Notes: generated by a model from the letters alone, not told the origin. A stretch of DNA of 64,000 nt from Bacteroidetes bacterium UBA1935 (GCA_002337045.1 DDFF01000007.1:124001-188000), one strand, 5' to 3'; shown: positions 53,289-62,062, counted from the first letter of the stretch. Translations and numbers: made by a program.

Positions 53289-55130
53289 ATGTCTGACGCG
53301 ATTCGCCACGAATGTGGATTGGCTTATATCCGCCTGCTGAAGCCACTGGCATATTACCACCGCAAATACGGTACAGCTTTCTACGGCCTTAACAAACTGT
53401 ACCTGCTCATGGAAAAGCAACATAACCGTGGACAGGACGGCGCCGGTATAGCAACCGTAAAGCTAAATACAGAACCGGGACACCAGTTTATGCACCGCCT
53501 GCGGGTAAGCGGCGCACAAGCTATCTCCCAGATTTTCCAGAACGTACAACAAGAAGTTAGCGAGCTTGAAAAGATGTACCCTGAGATACGCCAGTATCCG
53601 GGACTGCTGAAAGGCTATCTGCGCTTTATGGGCGAAGTGTTGCTGGGCCACCTGCGTTACGGTACACAAGGCAAGAATAATATTGAGTTCTGCCATCCGT
53701 TCCACAAGCCGGACATCAACCCGACACGCAACCTTGCCATGGCGGGCAACTTCAATCTCGTAAATACGGATGAATTGTTTGACCTGCTGAATGCACACCC
53801 TACCAGCACCATCCGCGAGAGCGATTTGGGCGCTATGATAGAAATGGTGCATTACTACCTGTGCATGGCAGATGAAACAGACCCGCAAAACCTGAATCTG
53901 GAAGGTGCACTGAAACAAGCAGCAGCTCATTTTGACGGCGGTTTTGTTTGCAGCGGCCTTGTAGGTAACGGTGACAGCTTTGTACTGCGTGATGCAAACG
54001 GCATACGCCCTGCATATTTCTACAAAGATGACGAGGTAGTGGTTGTTGCATCTGAGCGTCCTGCTATCATGACGGCATTCAATGCACCACTGGAAGAAGT
54101 AAAGGAACTGCAACCGGGGCATGCTGTTATTGTTAAAGCAAACGGCGACTTCAGTAATCCGCGCATACTAGCAGAAAAAGAACTAAAAGCATGCAGCTTC
54201 GAGCGCATTTACTTCAGTCGTGGTAGCGATACAGAAATATATAAAGAACGTAAGCAACTGGGACGCAACCTTGCAGAGAAAGTACTGGAGGCTGTAGACT
54301 ACAAGCTGAAGAATACCATCATATCATTCATACCGAATACAGCAGAGACTGCTTTCTATGGTTTGATAAAAGGGCTGGAACAGTTCCTGAATAAAATAAA
54401 AGTAGAACGCATTACATCGGGCAAGTTGAGTGCTGAAGAAACAGAAGAACTCATCAACCGCCGTGTACGCATCGAAAAGATAGCCATCAAAGACGTGAAG
54501 ATGCGCACCTTCATTACTGAAGATGCAAGCCGCAACGAGATGGTGCAGCATGTGTATGACATTACCTATGGTACTGTAGAGCGTGGCGTTGATACACTGG
54601 TTGTGATAGATGACTCGATAGTACGCGGTACTACACTGCGCGAAAGCATTATTAAAATGCTGGACAGGCTGGGGCCAAAACGCATCATCATTGTTTCTTC
54701 CGCACCGCAGATACGCTATCCCGACTGCTATGGCATAGACATGAGCCGCATGGGCGATTTCATTGCCTTCCAGGCTGCTGTTGCTTTGCTGAAAGAAAAT
54801 GGCAAAGAAGCACTGCTGGATGAAGTATACGCTAAATGTAAAGCCGCAGACGAAGCTGGTACACTGAAAGAACAAAACTTTGTGCAGGCTATCTACTCAC
54901 CGTTTACTCCGGATGAGATAAGCACACAGATTGCTAAGATGCTGCGTCCTGATGATGTAACTGCCGAAGTGGATATCATTTACCAATCGATAGAAGGCCT
55001 GTATGATGCATGCCCTAAGAATCATGGTGACTGGTATTTTACCGGTAACTATCCTACACCGGGTGGTAATAAAGTAGCCAACAAGGCCTTTATCAACTAC
55101 ATGGAACGCAAGGAAGGCAGGGGTTATTAA
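53289..55130 (+). CDS. purF: Amidophosphoribosyltransferase-like enzyme (class II glutamine amidotransferase)
   Basis: Catalyses the first step of purine synthesis, moving glutamine amide nitrogen onto PRPP. The nucleophile is probably Cys9 after a short leader (MSDAIRHECGLAY), exposed by removal of eight residues. The glutaminase domain shows KQHNRGQDGAGIA and LLGHLRYGTQGK. The phosphoribosyltransferase part has the PRPP loop VVIDDSIVRGTTLRES (about 438-453), with preceding VERGVDTL. The 613 residues exceed the usual 460-510 of PurF because of an inserted and C-terminal extension (NHGDWYFTGNYPTPGGNKV). Bacteroidota often carry such a long form besides a standard PurF; whether this is the main enzyme is unclear. 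An intrinsic terminator follows at 55208-55232. Confidence 0.88.
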   Translation: MSDAIRHECGLAYIRLLKPLAYYHRKYGTAFYGLNKLYLLMEKQHNRGQDGAGIATVKLNTEPGHQFMHRLRVSGAQAISQIFQNVQQEVSELEKMYPEIRQYPGLLKGYLRFMGEVLLGHLRYGTQGKNNIEFCHPFHKPDINPTRNLAMAGNFNLVNTDELFDLLNAHPTSTIRESDLGAMIEMVHYYLCMADETDPQNLNLEGALKQAAAHFDGGFVCSGLVGNGDSFVLRDANGIRPAYFYKDDEVVVVASERPAIMTAFNAPLEEVKELQPGHAVIVKANGDFSNPRILAEKELKACSFERIYFSRGSDTEIYKERKQLGRNLAEKVLEAVDYKLKNTIISFIPNTAETAFYGLIKGLEQFLNKIKVERITSGKLSAEETEELINRRVRIEKIAIKDVKMRTFITEDASRNEMVQHVYDITYGTVERGVDTLVVIDDSIVRGTTLRESIIKMLDRLGPKRIIIVSSAPQIRYPDCYGIDMSRMGDFIAFQAAVALLKENGKEALLDEVYAKCKAADEAGTLKEQNFVQAIYSPFTPDEISTQIAKMLRPDDVTAEVDIIYQSIEGLYDACPKNHGDWYFTGNYPTPGGNKVANKAFINYMERKEGRGY

Positions 55131-55207
55131 TATATTTTATTGATAAACAAACACTTAGAAAACTGCTGAAAAATTAATTTTCAAATACTGAATTATTACA
55201 TAGTTTC

Positions 55208-55232
55208 GGTGCCTTATAAAAAATAAGGCACC
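55208..55232 (+). terminator. Intrinsic terminator after purF
   Basis: GGTGCCTTAT (55208-55217) and ATAAGGCACC (55223-55232) form a perfect stem with a five-base loop followed by TTATTTTTT. Confidence 0.85.
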
Positions 55233-55381
55233 TTATTTTTTGCGTAAAAGAACCGGTTGCAGCGACTAAAAATCGATACCGAATATTGAACAAACAAACA
55301 CAACCAAACCGGTTGGAATACTGTTATCATGTAAGACGATTTTGTTTTTAAAACCCTTAAAACAACAACGCATACGGAAAG

Positions 55382-55579
55382 ATGATAAACATCAAAAACA
55401 AAGAACAAGAAGCATGCTCGCTACTGGTAGTAGATATGAACGGACGTGTATGTTATGAAACAAGTATGGAACCATTGGCCAATCTTACATTAGACCTGCG
55501 TTCTTTACTATCTGGTATTTATACGCTTATATTCCAAACAACAAATACCAGCTTCACACAGCAGATAGTAAAATACTGA
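55382..55579 (+). CDS. Orphan T9SS C-terminal sorting domain fragment
   Basis: A 65-residue frame that reads as the second half of a type A T9SS sorting domain: SLLVVDMNGRVCYETSMEP, LDLRSLLSGIYTLIFQT and the end TQQIVKY. The usual YPNP opening, any cargo domain and a signal peptide are missing, and an in-frame stop lies at 55358-55360 upstream. The purF terminator (55208-55232) is upstream, so it would need its own promoter. It is either a decayed remnant of a T9SS cargo gene or a tiny stand-alone protein. A bidirectional terminator follows at 55610-55638. Confidence 0.5.
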   Translation: MINIKNKEQEACSLLVVDMNGRVCYETSMEPLANLTLDLRSLLSGIYTLIFQTTNTSFTQQIVKY

Positions 55580-55609
55580 TTGCATATTATTTGCACTACA
55601 CACTACATA

Positions 55610-55638
55610 AATAAAGCCGCTCAATGAGCGGCTTTATT
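55610..55638. terminator. Bidirectional terminator after the orphan tail and M1 peptidase gene
   Basis: AATAAAGCCGCTC (55610-55622) and GAGCGGCTTTATT (55626-55638) form a 13-bp stem with a three-base loop in a convergent spacer. Confidence 0.85.
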
Positions 55639-55661
55639 ATTATCAGAAATGTTGCTGTGTA

Positions 55662-58600
55662 TTAGAATGTTCTGTTTACACCCACTACGTAACGGAAGTT
55701 TGCGTAATCCGGATTTGCATACGGCGGGCGATTGAGCAAGAATGGCATATCGAAACGCAGCGTAAGCGGGTTGGCTTTATTGAACCAACCAAACTTCTTA
55801 ACCGTCAGTGCAAAGCCAAGACCTGCATCTACACGGATATCGCTCCACATAGTAGTAGGTGCAATATTCCAGTATTGTGAAAGAGTTGCATTGCTCAGCT
55901 CTATTGCACCCGCATCTGCAAACAGGTAGGCATCCAAATGCAGATAATCACGCAGGTATTTCGGACGGAATTTTATGTACTCATCAAAATCTACCTCGGC
56001 ACTTGCAGATGCACCACTACGGCCTTTGTAGCCTATCAATATATTACCATTGCGCTGGTCTGCTACAAAATAGCCTGCATAGCCACGCAGATTCAAACCA
56101 CCACCCATCTGAAAATGGTTTGTTTCGTACTGAGAAATATTGCTCCAGTTATCAGGTATGAACCCGATGCTGCGGGTGTATTTATTTTCCATCAGCTCTT
56201 CGGGGTTTGCACCTGCCAGCCACAATGCACTTTCGTTAGGCACATTGCTACCTGTACCATAGCGGCCAAAGATGCGTGTGCGGATTTCCAACTTGCCCAG
56301 CTTGTTATAGTTTACTGCTTCAAGCTGTGCATATGCATAATTGAATGCAGCAGGATTATTACCCGTCAGGAATGGTGCACGCAAGCTGAATTTGTAATTA
56401 CCATATCCTCTCTTGTATGCATAGCTATGAGACCATGAAGCATTGAGCGATGAATTGGGCATAGCGCGTGCGCTGCTCCATTCGTTCTGATAAATCAGGT
56501 AATCTCTGTCGTAGCTAAGCGAACGCCACATAGTTTGTGCATAGAGCGACAATGTATTGCGGCTGTTGACAAGATAGTTTCCGCCAACACGATGATACCA
56601 CAAACCATCTAAGAAACGGCTGCTGATTTGCGAATGCAGTTTAGGCACCCAACGTGTGATGGGCGATGTGTGTGTGAATGTATAGTTTACAGGCACATAC
56701 TTTTCGTACCAGCCCTGGCTAACAGTAGATTTGAAATCGTAGTGCTGCAATACGTGTGTATTCCACCAAATAGTAGCATCTACTTTGTGCATCGTATATA
56801 GATAATCTCCCTCGAAATGGATACCTGCTTTTATACCATCTACAGGATTGTACCATACATCAGGACGCACATACATGCGCTTGTGTCTTCTGTCCCATGG
56901 TGCAGATACACCACCATCCAGTTTTACAGCTATTGCCTTAGGAGATAATGGTAAACCACGTGTTTTATAGTTATCCAGTATGTACACGTCTGCCAGTCTG
57001 TAACTTGTATCTATCTGCACATTGCGAATACCATCGGGTACTTGCACATAAGCAGTGTACTCATCGTGCAGCTTGCCCCAGCCATACCATTTAGGCAATA
57101 CCGTTGCAGGTGTTTCTTTTACAAACCATGTATTAGGTATGTGGAAGTTTTGCTTTTCGCCATTGCGTGTGGTTACAGTAAAATCTATAGGCATTTGCAT
57201 CTGCCCCCTGCGGCGGAATCTGATAGCAAATGTATCGTCTGATTTTCTGCGTATGCCTTCAATACTATAGTCAATAGCTTTTGTAGTTTCCAACCATTGG
57301 TCGAAGAACCAGTTGAGGTCAACCTTAGTATATTGAATAACAGAATTGCGAAAATCTTCGAAATAAGGATGCGCAAAACGCCATTGGTGGAAATAGTTTT
57401 TCAGTGCAGCCTGAAACAATGAATCGCCCAATGTGTATTGCAGATTGTAGAGCATGGTAGCCGTTTTGTAGTACACCCCGCGATAACCACCCTCGTGACC
57501 AACCGCATCGTTAAAATCATTTGAGTGTGTATTGAGCGGCAGCTCTTCTTTATTCAATGCATCAAACAAGTATGCGTTATATACTCTTTTATCAACCACT
57601 ACTTCAGGCTCGTAAAACAAACCTTTGTAGCCTTTAGGTTTATTATCAACCAATGTATCGCCATCTATGCGGCGCAGGCCCCATGCTGTGAGGAACTGCG
57701 TAAAGCCTTCATCAAGTGCAGCACGGTATGTTTCGTTATTACCCACCTGACCGTAGAACCAATTGTGCGCAATCTCGTGCACCAACAAACCACGATAACC
57801 GGGGTCGCTACCACCATCCAATGTCAGCATCGGGTATTCCATACCATCTGCTGCATCTGCCGCTACCATTTTAGGGTATTGGTACATGCCTACATCTTCA
57901 GAGAAAGTCTTGATGATTTTTGCAACATAATCTGCAGCATTCTGCCAGCCTTTTGCATGTGGTTCCTGCACAAGTGCTACGCATTCCACACCATTCCATG
58001 TAGTAGTACCTATGCGGTAAGTAGGGTCTGCAGTAAATGCAAAGTCGTGCACGTTGTTTGCTTTGAATCGCCATACTTTGCGCTCGTCTTTTTTGTAAGG
58101 AATTATCTCACTTGGTTTTTCATTCCACGGCTTCTTCGCAAAGTTTTTGATATCCAGTTTTGCACGCAGGTCGTCAGGCAATACTTCCTTCCTGTTTTGC
58201 AATGCACCTGTTGCTTCTACTATATAGTTTGATGCAAAATCGAGCGATACATCGTAAGAACCGAAGTCTGCATAAAACTCTTTATTAAGGTGTTGATGTG
58301 TATCCCATCCAAACTTGCGGTCGTACACACATATTTTAGGAAACCACTGCACACCGTTGTAGTGCTTGTAGCCCCATGCATCATACATCTTCATACGGCG
58401 GCGCGTAGCACCATTGTCGTAATAGGTCATGAAATTCATGCTGAAAGTAACCTTGCTATTGGGCAACAATGGTTTTGGCAGGTACACTTTCAATATGGTA
58501 TTATCAAGCTCTGTTTTTACTTCCTGCCCGTCGGCCTTCAAGCCATCGATGGTAGTACCAAGCCCTTGCTTCTCGTACCTGCCCATACGTACTTTGGTAT

Positions 58601-58910
58601 TGATAGCCTCTTCCAGATCGTGCAGGTGCGAGCCTTTTACAAAAGCATTCTGCCACAGGTGGAAATATACAAAGCGTAATGTATCGGGCGAGTTGTTCCA
58701 ATACTCCAGCGTTTCTTCAGCAGATATGACATTAGTCAGCTCATTAACCTTGGCATCTATCTTATAGTGAACATCCTGCTGCCAGTAAGCCCCATCAGGT
58801 TTGCGGTTTTTCCAATACAGCGGATTGGAAGCACTTCTGTAATCGCCCGATTGTGCAAAAGTTGTTGTAGCAACTGTGAAGCACAGCAACAGAGATAAAT
58901 ATCTTCTCAT
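55662..58910 (-). CDS. M1 family metallopeptidase fused to a probable C-terminal outer-membrane beta-barrel
   Basis: A 1082-residue exported protein. The signal peptide is at 1-19. The M1 aminopeptidase part (about 40-600) has the exopeptidase-like motif DGMEYPML (355-362) and zinc motif HEIAHNWFYGQ with His378, Glu379, His382 and the third ligand Glu401 (ALDEGFTQF), exactly 18 residues between. The C-terminal part (about 680-1082) is rich in alternating aromatic/polar strands (TLSLYAQTMWRSLSYDRDYL, NFRYVVGVNRTF), includes a LHLDAYLFADAGAIELS strand pair, and ends in Phe. That looks like an Omp85-type or other outer-membrane barrel. I infer a surface or periplasm-facing peptidase anchored by its own barrel. 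It lies divergent from the small RNA candidate at 59062-59183. Confidence 0.85.
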   Translation of the reverse strand: MRRYLSLLLCFTVATTTFAQSGDYRSASNPLYWKNRKPDGAYWQQDVHYKIDAKVNELTNVISAEETLEYWNNSPDTLRFVYFHLWQNAFVKGSHLHDLEEAINTKVRMGRYEKQGLGTTIDGLKADGQEVKTELDNTILKVYLPKPLLPNSKVTFSMNFMTYYDNGATRRRMKMYDAWGYKHYNGVQWFPKICVYDRKFGWDTHQHLNKEFYADFGSYDVSLDFASNYIVEATGALQNRKEVLPDDLRAKLDIKNFAKKPWNEKPSEIIPYKKDERKVWRFKANNVHDFAFTADPTYRIGTTTWNGVECVALVQEPHAKGWQNAADYVAKIIKTFSEDVGMYQYPKMVAADAADGMEYPMLTLDGGSDPGYRGLLVHEIAHNWFYGQVGNNETYRAALDEGFTQFLTAWGLRRIDGDTLVDNKPKGYKGLFYEPEVVVDKRVYNAYLFDALNKEELPLNTHSNDFNDAVGHEGGYRGVYYKTATMLYNLQYTLGDSLFQAALKNYFHQWRFAHPYFEDFRNSVIQYTKVDLNWFFDQWLETTKAIDYSIEGIRRKSDDTFAIRFRRRGQMQMPIDFTVTTRNGEKQNFHIPNTWFVKETPATVLPKWYGWGKLHDEYTAYVQVPDGIRNVQIDTSYRLADVYILDNYKTRGLPLSPKAIAVKLDGGVSAPWDRRHKRMYVRPDVWYNPVDGIKAGIHFEGDYLYTMHKVDATIWWNTHVLQHYDFKSTVSQGWYEKYVPVNYTFTHTSPITRWVPKLHSQISSRFLDGLWYHRVGGNYLVNSRNTLSLYAQTMWRSLSYDRDYLIYQNEWSSARAMPNSSLNASWSHSYAYKRGYGNYKFSLRAPFLTGNNPAAFNYAYAQLEAVNYNKLGKLEIRTRIFGRYGTGSNVPNESALWLAGANPEELMENKYTRSIGFIPDNWSNISQYETNHFQMGGGLNLRGYAGYFVADQRNGNILIGYKGRSGASASAEVDFDEYIKFRPKYLRDYLHLDAYLFADAGAIELSNATLSQYWNIAPTTMWSDIRVDAGLGFALTVKKFGWFNKANPLTLRFDMPFLLNRPPYANPDYANFRYVVGVNRTF

Positions 58911-59053
58911 ATTAATCTTTTCGTAAAACTGCGTGAAAATACAACAAGGAAAATTGGCAGAAAGGGGGAAGTTTATAACAGGTGTTAATAGTTACGCGGA
59001 TTATTTAAGGTATTTTTTACATTTAATTTACTCTTAATCCGAACTTATTGGTA

Positions 59054-59061
59054 TATTTTTG
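59054..59061 (+). promoter_or_regulatory. Candidate -7 promoter element of the small RNA
   Basis: TATTTTTG matches TAnnTTTG exactly. It lies 12-13 bases before the first predicted stem of the RNA candidate; transcription would start near 59066. Confidence 0.5.
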
Positions 59062-59065
59062 TAGC

Positions 59066-59183
59066 TGAGGCAAATGAAGTGTGTGGTCGATATCGGATAC
59101 AGCCCCTGTATGAGCTAACACCAGAGCTACAACCACAAAGCCTTCATCATATTACCGTTCTCAATTGCAGAGCGGTTTTTTTT
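59066..59183 (+). ncRNA. Candidate structured small RNA with intrinsic terminator
   Basis: There is no coding sense here. A TAnnTTTG element (59054-59061) precedes a foldable stretch of about 120 bases. Outer stem: ATGAAG (59074-59079) with CTTCAT (59142-59147), continued after a small internal loop by TGTGGT (59082-59087) with ACCACA (59132-59137). Inside, ATACAG (59097-59102) and CTGTAT (59106-59111) form a hairpin. A terminator follows: ACCGTTCT (59154-59161) with AGAGCGGT (59169-59176) and a run of T to 59183. The U-run is downstream on the plus strand only, so it does not serve the minus-strand hydrolase gene. It does not match 4.5S/SRP, tmRNA, RNase P or any riboswitch I know; a 6S-like or trans-acting role is possible but not shown. 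Confidence 0.5.
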
Positions 59184-59189
59184 ATGGGT

Positions 59190-60116
59190 TTACTGATTGG
59201 TGTTGAGGAATTGTTTTACTGCTTCATTCCAATCATTTTTATGAGCTATCAGGTAACTTTCATGACCTGACTCTGGGAACAACACCAATTGCTTTTTACC
59301 TGCAAGATTTTGGTATACCCTATCTATCTCGGCACGGGTTACCCTATCATCTTTTTCACCAAACATCAATAGTGCAGGAAAAGTTACCGCCTTTGCATAA
59401 TCCTGCGGATTATGGTTATATGCCCAGAAACCATTTTCAAACCCACCCCAAAACATAAGCATGTGTGCCATAGGGAATTTGGGCACATGCATCATATCGA
59501 AGCGAATAGCAACGGCATCATACATTGTTCCGAACGGACACTCTATCATAATACCTTGGGGGCTGACATATTTTTCATGAACAGCACGAAGTATTGCCGC
59601 AGCACCCATAGATGTACCCAATAGATAAATATTTTGCTCGCCCTGCTCCTTGCAATAATCAGCACAGACTTTTACATCTTCAGCTTCTTTATAACCCAGT
59701 GTTACCTGATTGCCTGATGACGCACCAGAACCAACAAAATCGGCAAGCATAACCTTATAACCCATTGAATGGAGTATTTCAGCTTTTTCAACCATACCCG
59801 ACTTCTCTCCTGAAAAGCCGTGAAAGATGATAACAGTACCTTTTGATGAATCTTTATCTAAAAACCAACAATCTATATCCCCCCTTCCTTTCAATACAAT
59901 ATGCTTATAAGCATCGGAAGGCTTTGTTTGGTTAAGTGGTTTAGGATTATTAACACCTGTAAATAGTATCTTGATTTTATCTGCAGCAGTTAGCTGTCGT
60001 GCATCTGTCTTTACAGACACATCGTTGGAATAGTGGGTGAATTTATACGCATGAATAGCCGCGACAACATTTAGTAGAATAAATATTACAAACAGCCAAC
60101 GCAGGATTCTCTTCAT
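59190..60116 (-). CDS. Alpha/beta hydrolase with N-terminal membrane anchor
   Basis: A 308-residue serine hydrolase. A hydrophobic N-terminal segment (about 5-22) is a signal anchor or uncleaved signal. The fold shows VIIFHGFSGEKSG (oxyanion region), the nucleophile Ser169 in LLGTSMGAA, Asp256 or Asp257 in MFGEKDDRVTR and His285 in PESGHESYL. Lysophospholipase/peptidase-like members of this shape (DUF-less alpha/beta hydrolases) act on esters or acyl groups at the membrane; the substrate is unknown. The adjacent plus-strand RNA terminator ends seven bases before its stop. It is followed on the minus strand by nothing within 250 bases and preceded by the anti-sigma gene (21 bases away), so the three minus-strand genes may be one transcript. 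Confidence 0.85.
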   Translation of the reverse strand: MKRILRWLFVIFILLNVVAAIHAYKFTHYSNDVSVKTDARQLTAADKIKILFTGVNNPKPLNQTKPSDAYKHIVLKGRGDIDCWFLDKDSSKGTVIIFHGFSGEKSGMVEKAEILHSMGYKVMLADFVGSGASSGNQVTLGYKEAEDVKVCADYCKEQGEQNIYLLGTSMGAAAILRAVHEKYVSPQGIMIECPFGTMYDAVAIRFDMMHVPKFPMAHMLMFWGGFENGFWAYNHNPQDYAKAVTFPALLMFGEKDDRVTRAEIDRVYQNLAGKKQLVLFPESGHESYLIAHKNDWNEAVKQFLNTNQ

Positions 60117-60137
60117 AGTTTACAGGCAATGATTTCG

Positions 60138-61343
60138 TTATTCCTCCCAACCCAGCTCTTTCAGCATACGTTTGGCTTCGCGTTTGCGTGGGCCACCCTC
60201 ATCTACTATGCTTAGCAGTATGTCTTTTGCTTTGTAGCGGTTGCCCAATGCAACATAACAGCGTGCGGCACCAATAGCTGCTTCCTGACGTTTGCCCTTA
60301 CTGCTTGCACCACGCATTTCCTGTGTATAGAGATTAAGCGCGTCGCTTGCCTTGCCCGATTTTAATAACTGGTCTGCTTTATCAATTTTGCTGACAGGCT
60401 CTAATGCTTCTTTTTCGCTTATTGTTACCGCTTTTACATCTTCAGTAGGCTGGTAGCTGTTGCCTGTAGCTCTTGAAGCATTTCCCGCTTGCATATCTGC
60501 TACATCTGAGCGTTCTTCTTTTGGCTTCATGCGCTGCTCTTCTACAAACTGGTTCTTTGCAGATGTTGCATATTTATCGGGGTTATCGTTTTTGATAGCA
60601 CCCAATAATTGCTGCGTTGTTTTCTTTGCAGCTGCTGCTTCTATTTTATTGCCAAGCCTTTTCAGCAGTCCCTGCTTCTCTTCTTTTTCGGGTGCAGGTG
60701 CAGCCATTGCCACTACTCCCTTATCTTTTGTTGCGGGGCTTTGCGTTATAGATGGTTGCGTGCCTACTTCTGCTGCACCATTGCTTATCATATCCGCTGC
60801 TGCAGCTACTGCCTGTTCTGTATCTTCTACATATTGCGCTACTGCAGGTTGCTCTACAGGTGCAGGCTTTGGTAGCTCTTGCGCTACGGGTTGGCTTTCC
60901 TGCAATACATCGTTTGTAAGCCTGTAGTACCATATACCAACTATTGCAAACAAGATAACAGCCGCAACAGACATTGTCCTGAAAGCAAAATAGCTCCTCA
61001 CAGGTTTTGCCTTTATCATGGCAGGTGAAGGCTTTTTCTTCGTGTCGTTTGTATGGGTATTATTTGCAGCTGACATATTTATATTGCGTGACGCCTGCGG
61101 ATTTGCAGCACCAAGATGTTTTGTAAGGAAATCGGCATTGATGGTGTTCATTACTTCTATACCTTTTCCCTGCTGTGCCATCAGCCCGTCTGCAGCATCG
61201 CTGCACATAGGGCAACTGTGAAGGTGCTGCTCAACTGCATGCGCCTCTTCGGGGCTCATGCTGCCGCTTACATACTCCTTCAGTTGCTTTTTAGTAAGAC
61301 AACTGCTCTGCTCGAAAATATGTTTCAATTGTTCCTTACTCAT
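60138..61343 (-). CDS. zf-HC2 anti-sigma factor with TPR-like C-terminus
   Basis: A 401-residue membrane protein. The N-terminal anti-sigma zinc domain has the triad region HLHSCPMC (His40 or His42, Cys44, Cys47) after SSCLTKKQLKEYVSG. One membrane helix lies at about 121-140 (FRTMSVAAVILFAIVGIWYY). The extracytoplasmic part is low-complexity and Ala/Gln/Pro/Lys-rich (150-310), then a TPR-like end (ADQLLKSGKASDALNLY, AAIGAARCYVALGNRYKAKD). It overlaps the upstream sigma gene by four bases (ATGA), so it probably binds that factor at the inner membrane, and the C-terminal helices probably sense envelope state or a partner. The zinc-less counterpart is at 18424-18777. Confidence 0.85.
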   Translation of the reverse strand: MSKEQLKHIFEQSSCLTKKQLKEYVSGSMSPEEAHAVEQHLHSCPMCSDAADGLMAQQGKGIEVMNTINADFLTKHLGAANPQASRNINMSAANNTHTNDTKKKPSPAMIKAKPVRSYFAFRTMSVAAVILFAIVGIWYYRLTNDVLQESQPVAQELPKPAPVEQPAVAQYVEDTEQAVAAAADMISNGAAEVGTQPSITQSPATKDKGVVAMAAPAPEKEEKQGLLKRLGNKIEAAAAKKTTQQLLGAIKNDNPDKYATSAKNQFVEEQRMKPKEERSDVADMQAGNASRATGNSYQPTEDVKAVTISEKEALEPVSKIDKADQLLKSGKASDALNLYTQEMRGASSKGKRQEAAIGAARCYVALGNRYKAKDILLSIVDEGGPRKREAKRMLKELGWEE

Positions 61344-61909
61344 GTGTTCACGTTTCTTTTCGCCTCAAGTTTTATTTTCAGGTTTCGCTTGCCGTTCTGT
61401 ATCGCACTTTTTACCTGCATCATGGTATAGCCTGTTTGTGCAGTTATATCTACGTAGCTCATCTTCTGCATATAAAACAGCTTGATGCAGGTACGCTGCT
61501 CATCATTCAGTTCTTCTACGCATGTTTCCAGATTATCCAGCAATTGCTCCTGTTCTATCTTATGATGCCATTCATCCTCAAATTCCATATTTTCTCCATG
61601 TTCGGCATCCGTATTTATCTCATGAACGGTTTTGCGGAGCTGCATGAAGCAATAATTTTTGCTTACTTGGTATAGCCATGGCTTGAATGCTTCTACCTTA
61701 AAACGACGCAAGTCTTCCAGCAGTTTTATGAATATCTGCTGCATGGCATCTTTTGCAGCTTCGGGGTCTTTCAGGTATTTGAGGCATATACCATACACCA
61801 GATGCCCGTAACGCTCAAAAAGCGCTGTAAACGCAGCCTGCTCGCCCCGCTGTGCATAGCGAAACACCAGTTCTTCATCGGCCAGTTTTTTATAATCTCC
61901 CTGCGGCAA
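61340..61909 (-). CDS. ECF-type sigma-70 factor
   Basis: An alternative sigma factor with region 2 (KLADEELVFRYAQRGE, then KYLKDPEAAKDAMQQIFIKLLEDL and WLYQVSKNYCFMQLRK) and region 4 (LNDEQRTCIKLFYMQKMSYVDI, then MMQVKSAIQNGKRNLK). I place the start at a TTG (61909; 190 residues), preceded by GGAG, giving M-P-Q-G-D. An ATG at 61984 would add 25 residues (MYYDDFLTSICLFLLELKLN) with no homology. The other ECF sigma of the window also begins TTG-CCG-x-GGA, which supports this. Its stop overlaps the anti-sigma ATG by four bases. Divergent from hppA. Confidence 0.87.
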   Translation of the reverse strand: MPQGDYKKLADEELVFRYAQRGEQAAFTALFERYGHLVYGICLKYLKDPEAAKDAMQQIFIKLLEDLRRFKVEAFKPWLYQVSKNYCFMQLRKTVHEINTDAEHGENMEFEDEWHHKIEQEQLLDNLETCVEELNDEQRTCIKLFYMQKMSYVDITAQTGYTMMQVKSAIQNGKRNLKIKLEAKRNVNT

Positions 61910-62054
61910 AAGTCTACTCCCTTTATTCAGTTTCAGTTCAAGTAAAAATAAACAAATAGATGTTAAGAAATCATCATAATACATATACTCAAAAAGAGTA
62001 TATACAATCTTGTCACATAAGGCTGAGAACCTATGTTTTTCTGCTTCAAAAAGC

Positions 62055-62062
62055 TATATTTG
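62055..62062 (+). promoter_or_regulatory. Candidate -7 promoter element of hppA
   Basis: TATATTTG matches TAnnTTTG and lies 31 bases upstream of the hppA ATG. Confidence 0.5.

Noticed and set aside
59079..59270. A 63-codon plus-strand frame over the small RNA candidate
   Set aside because: It runs through the terminator hairpin and into the antisense of the hydrolase gene, and has no recognisable protein features.
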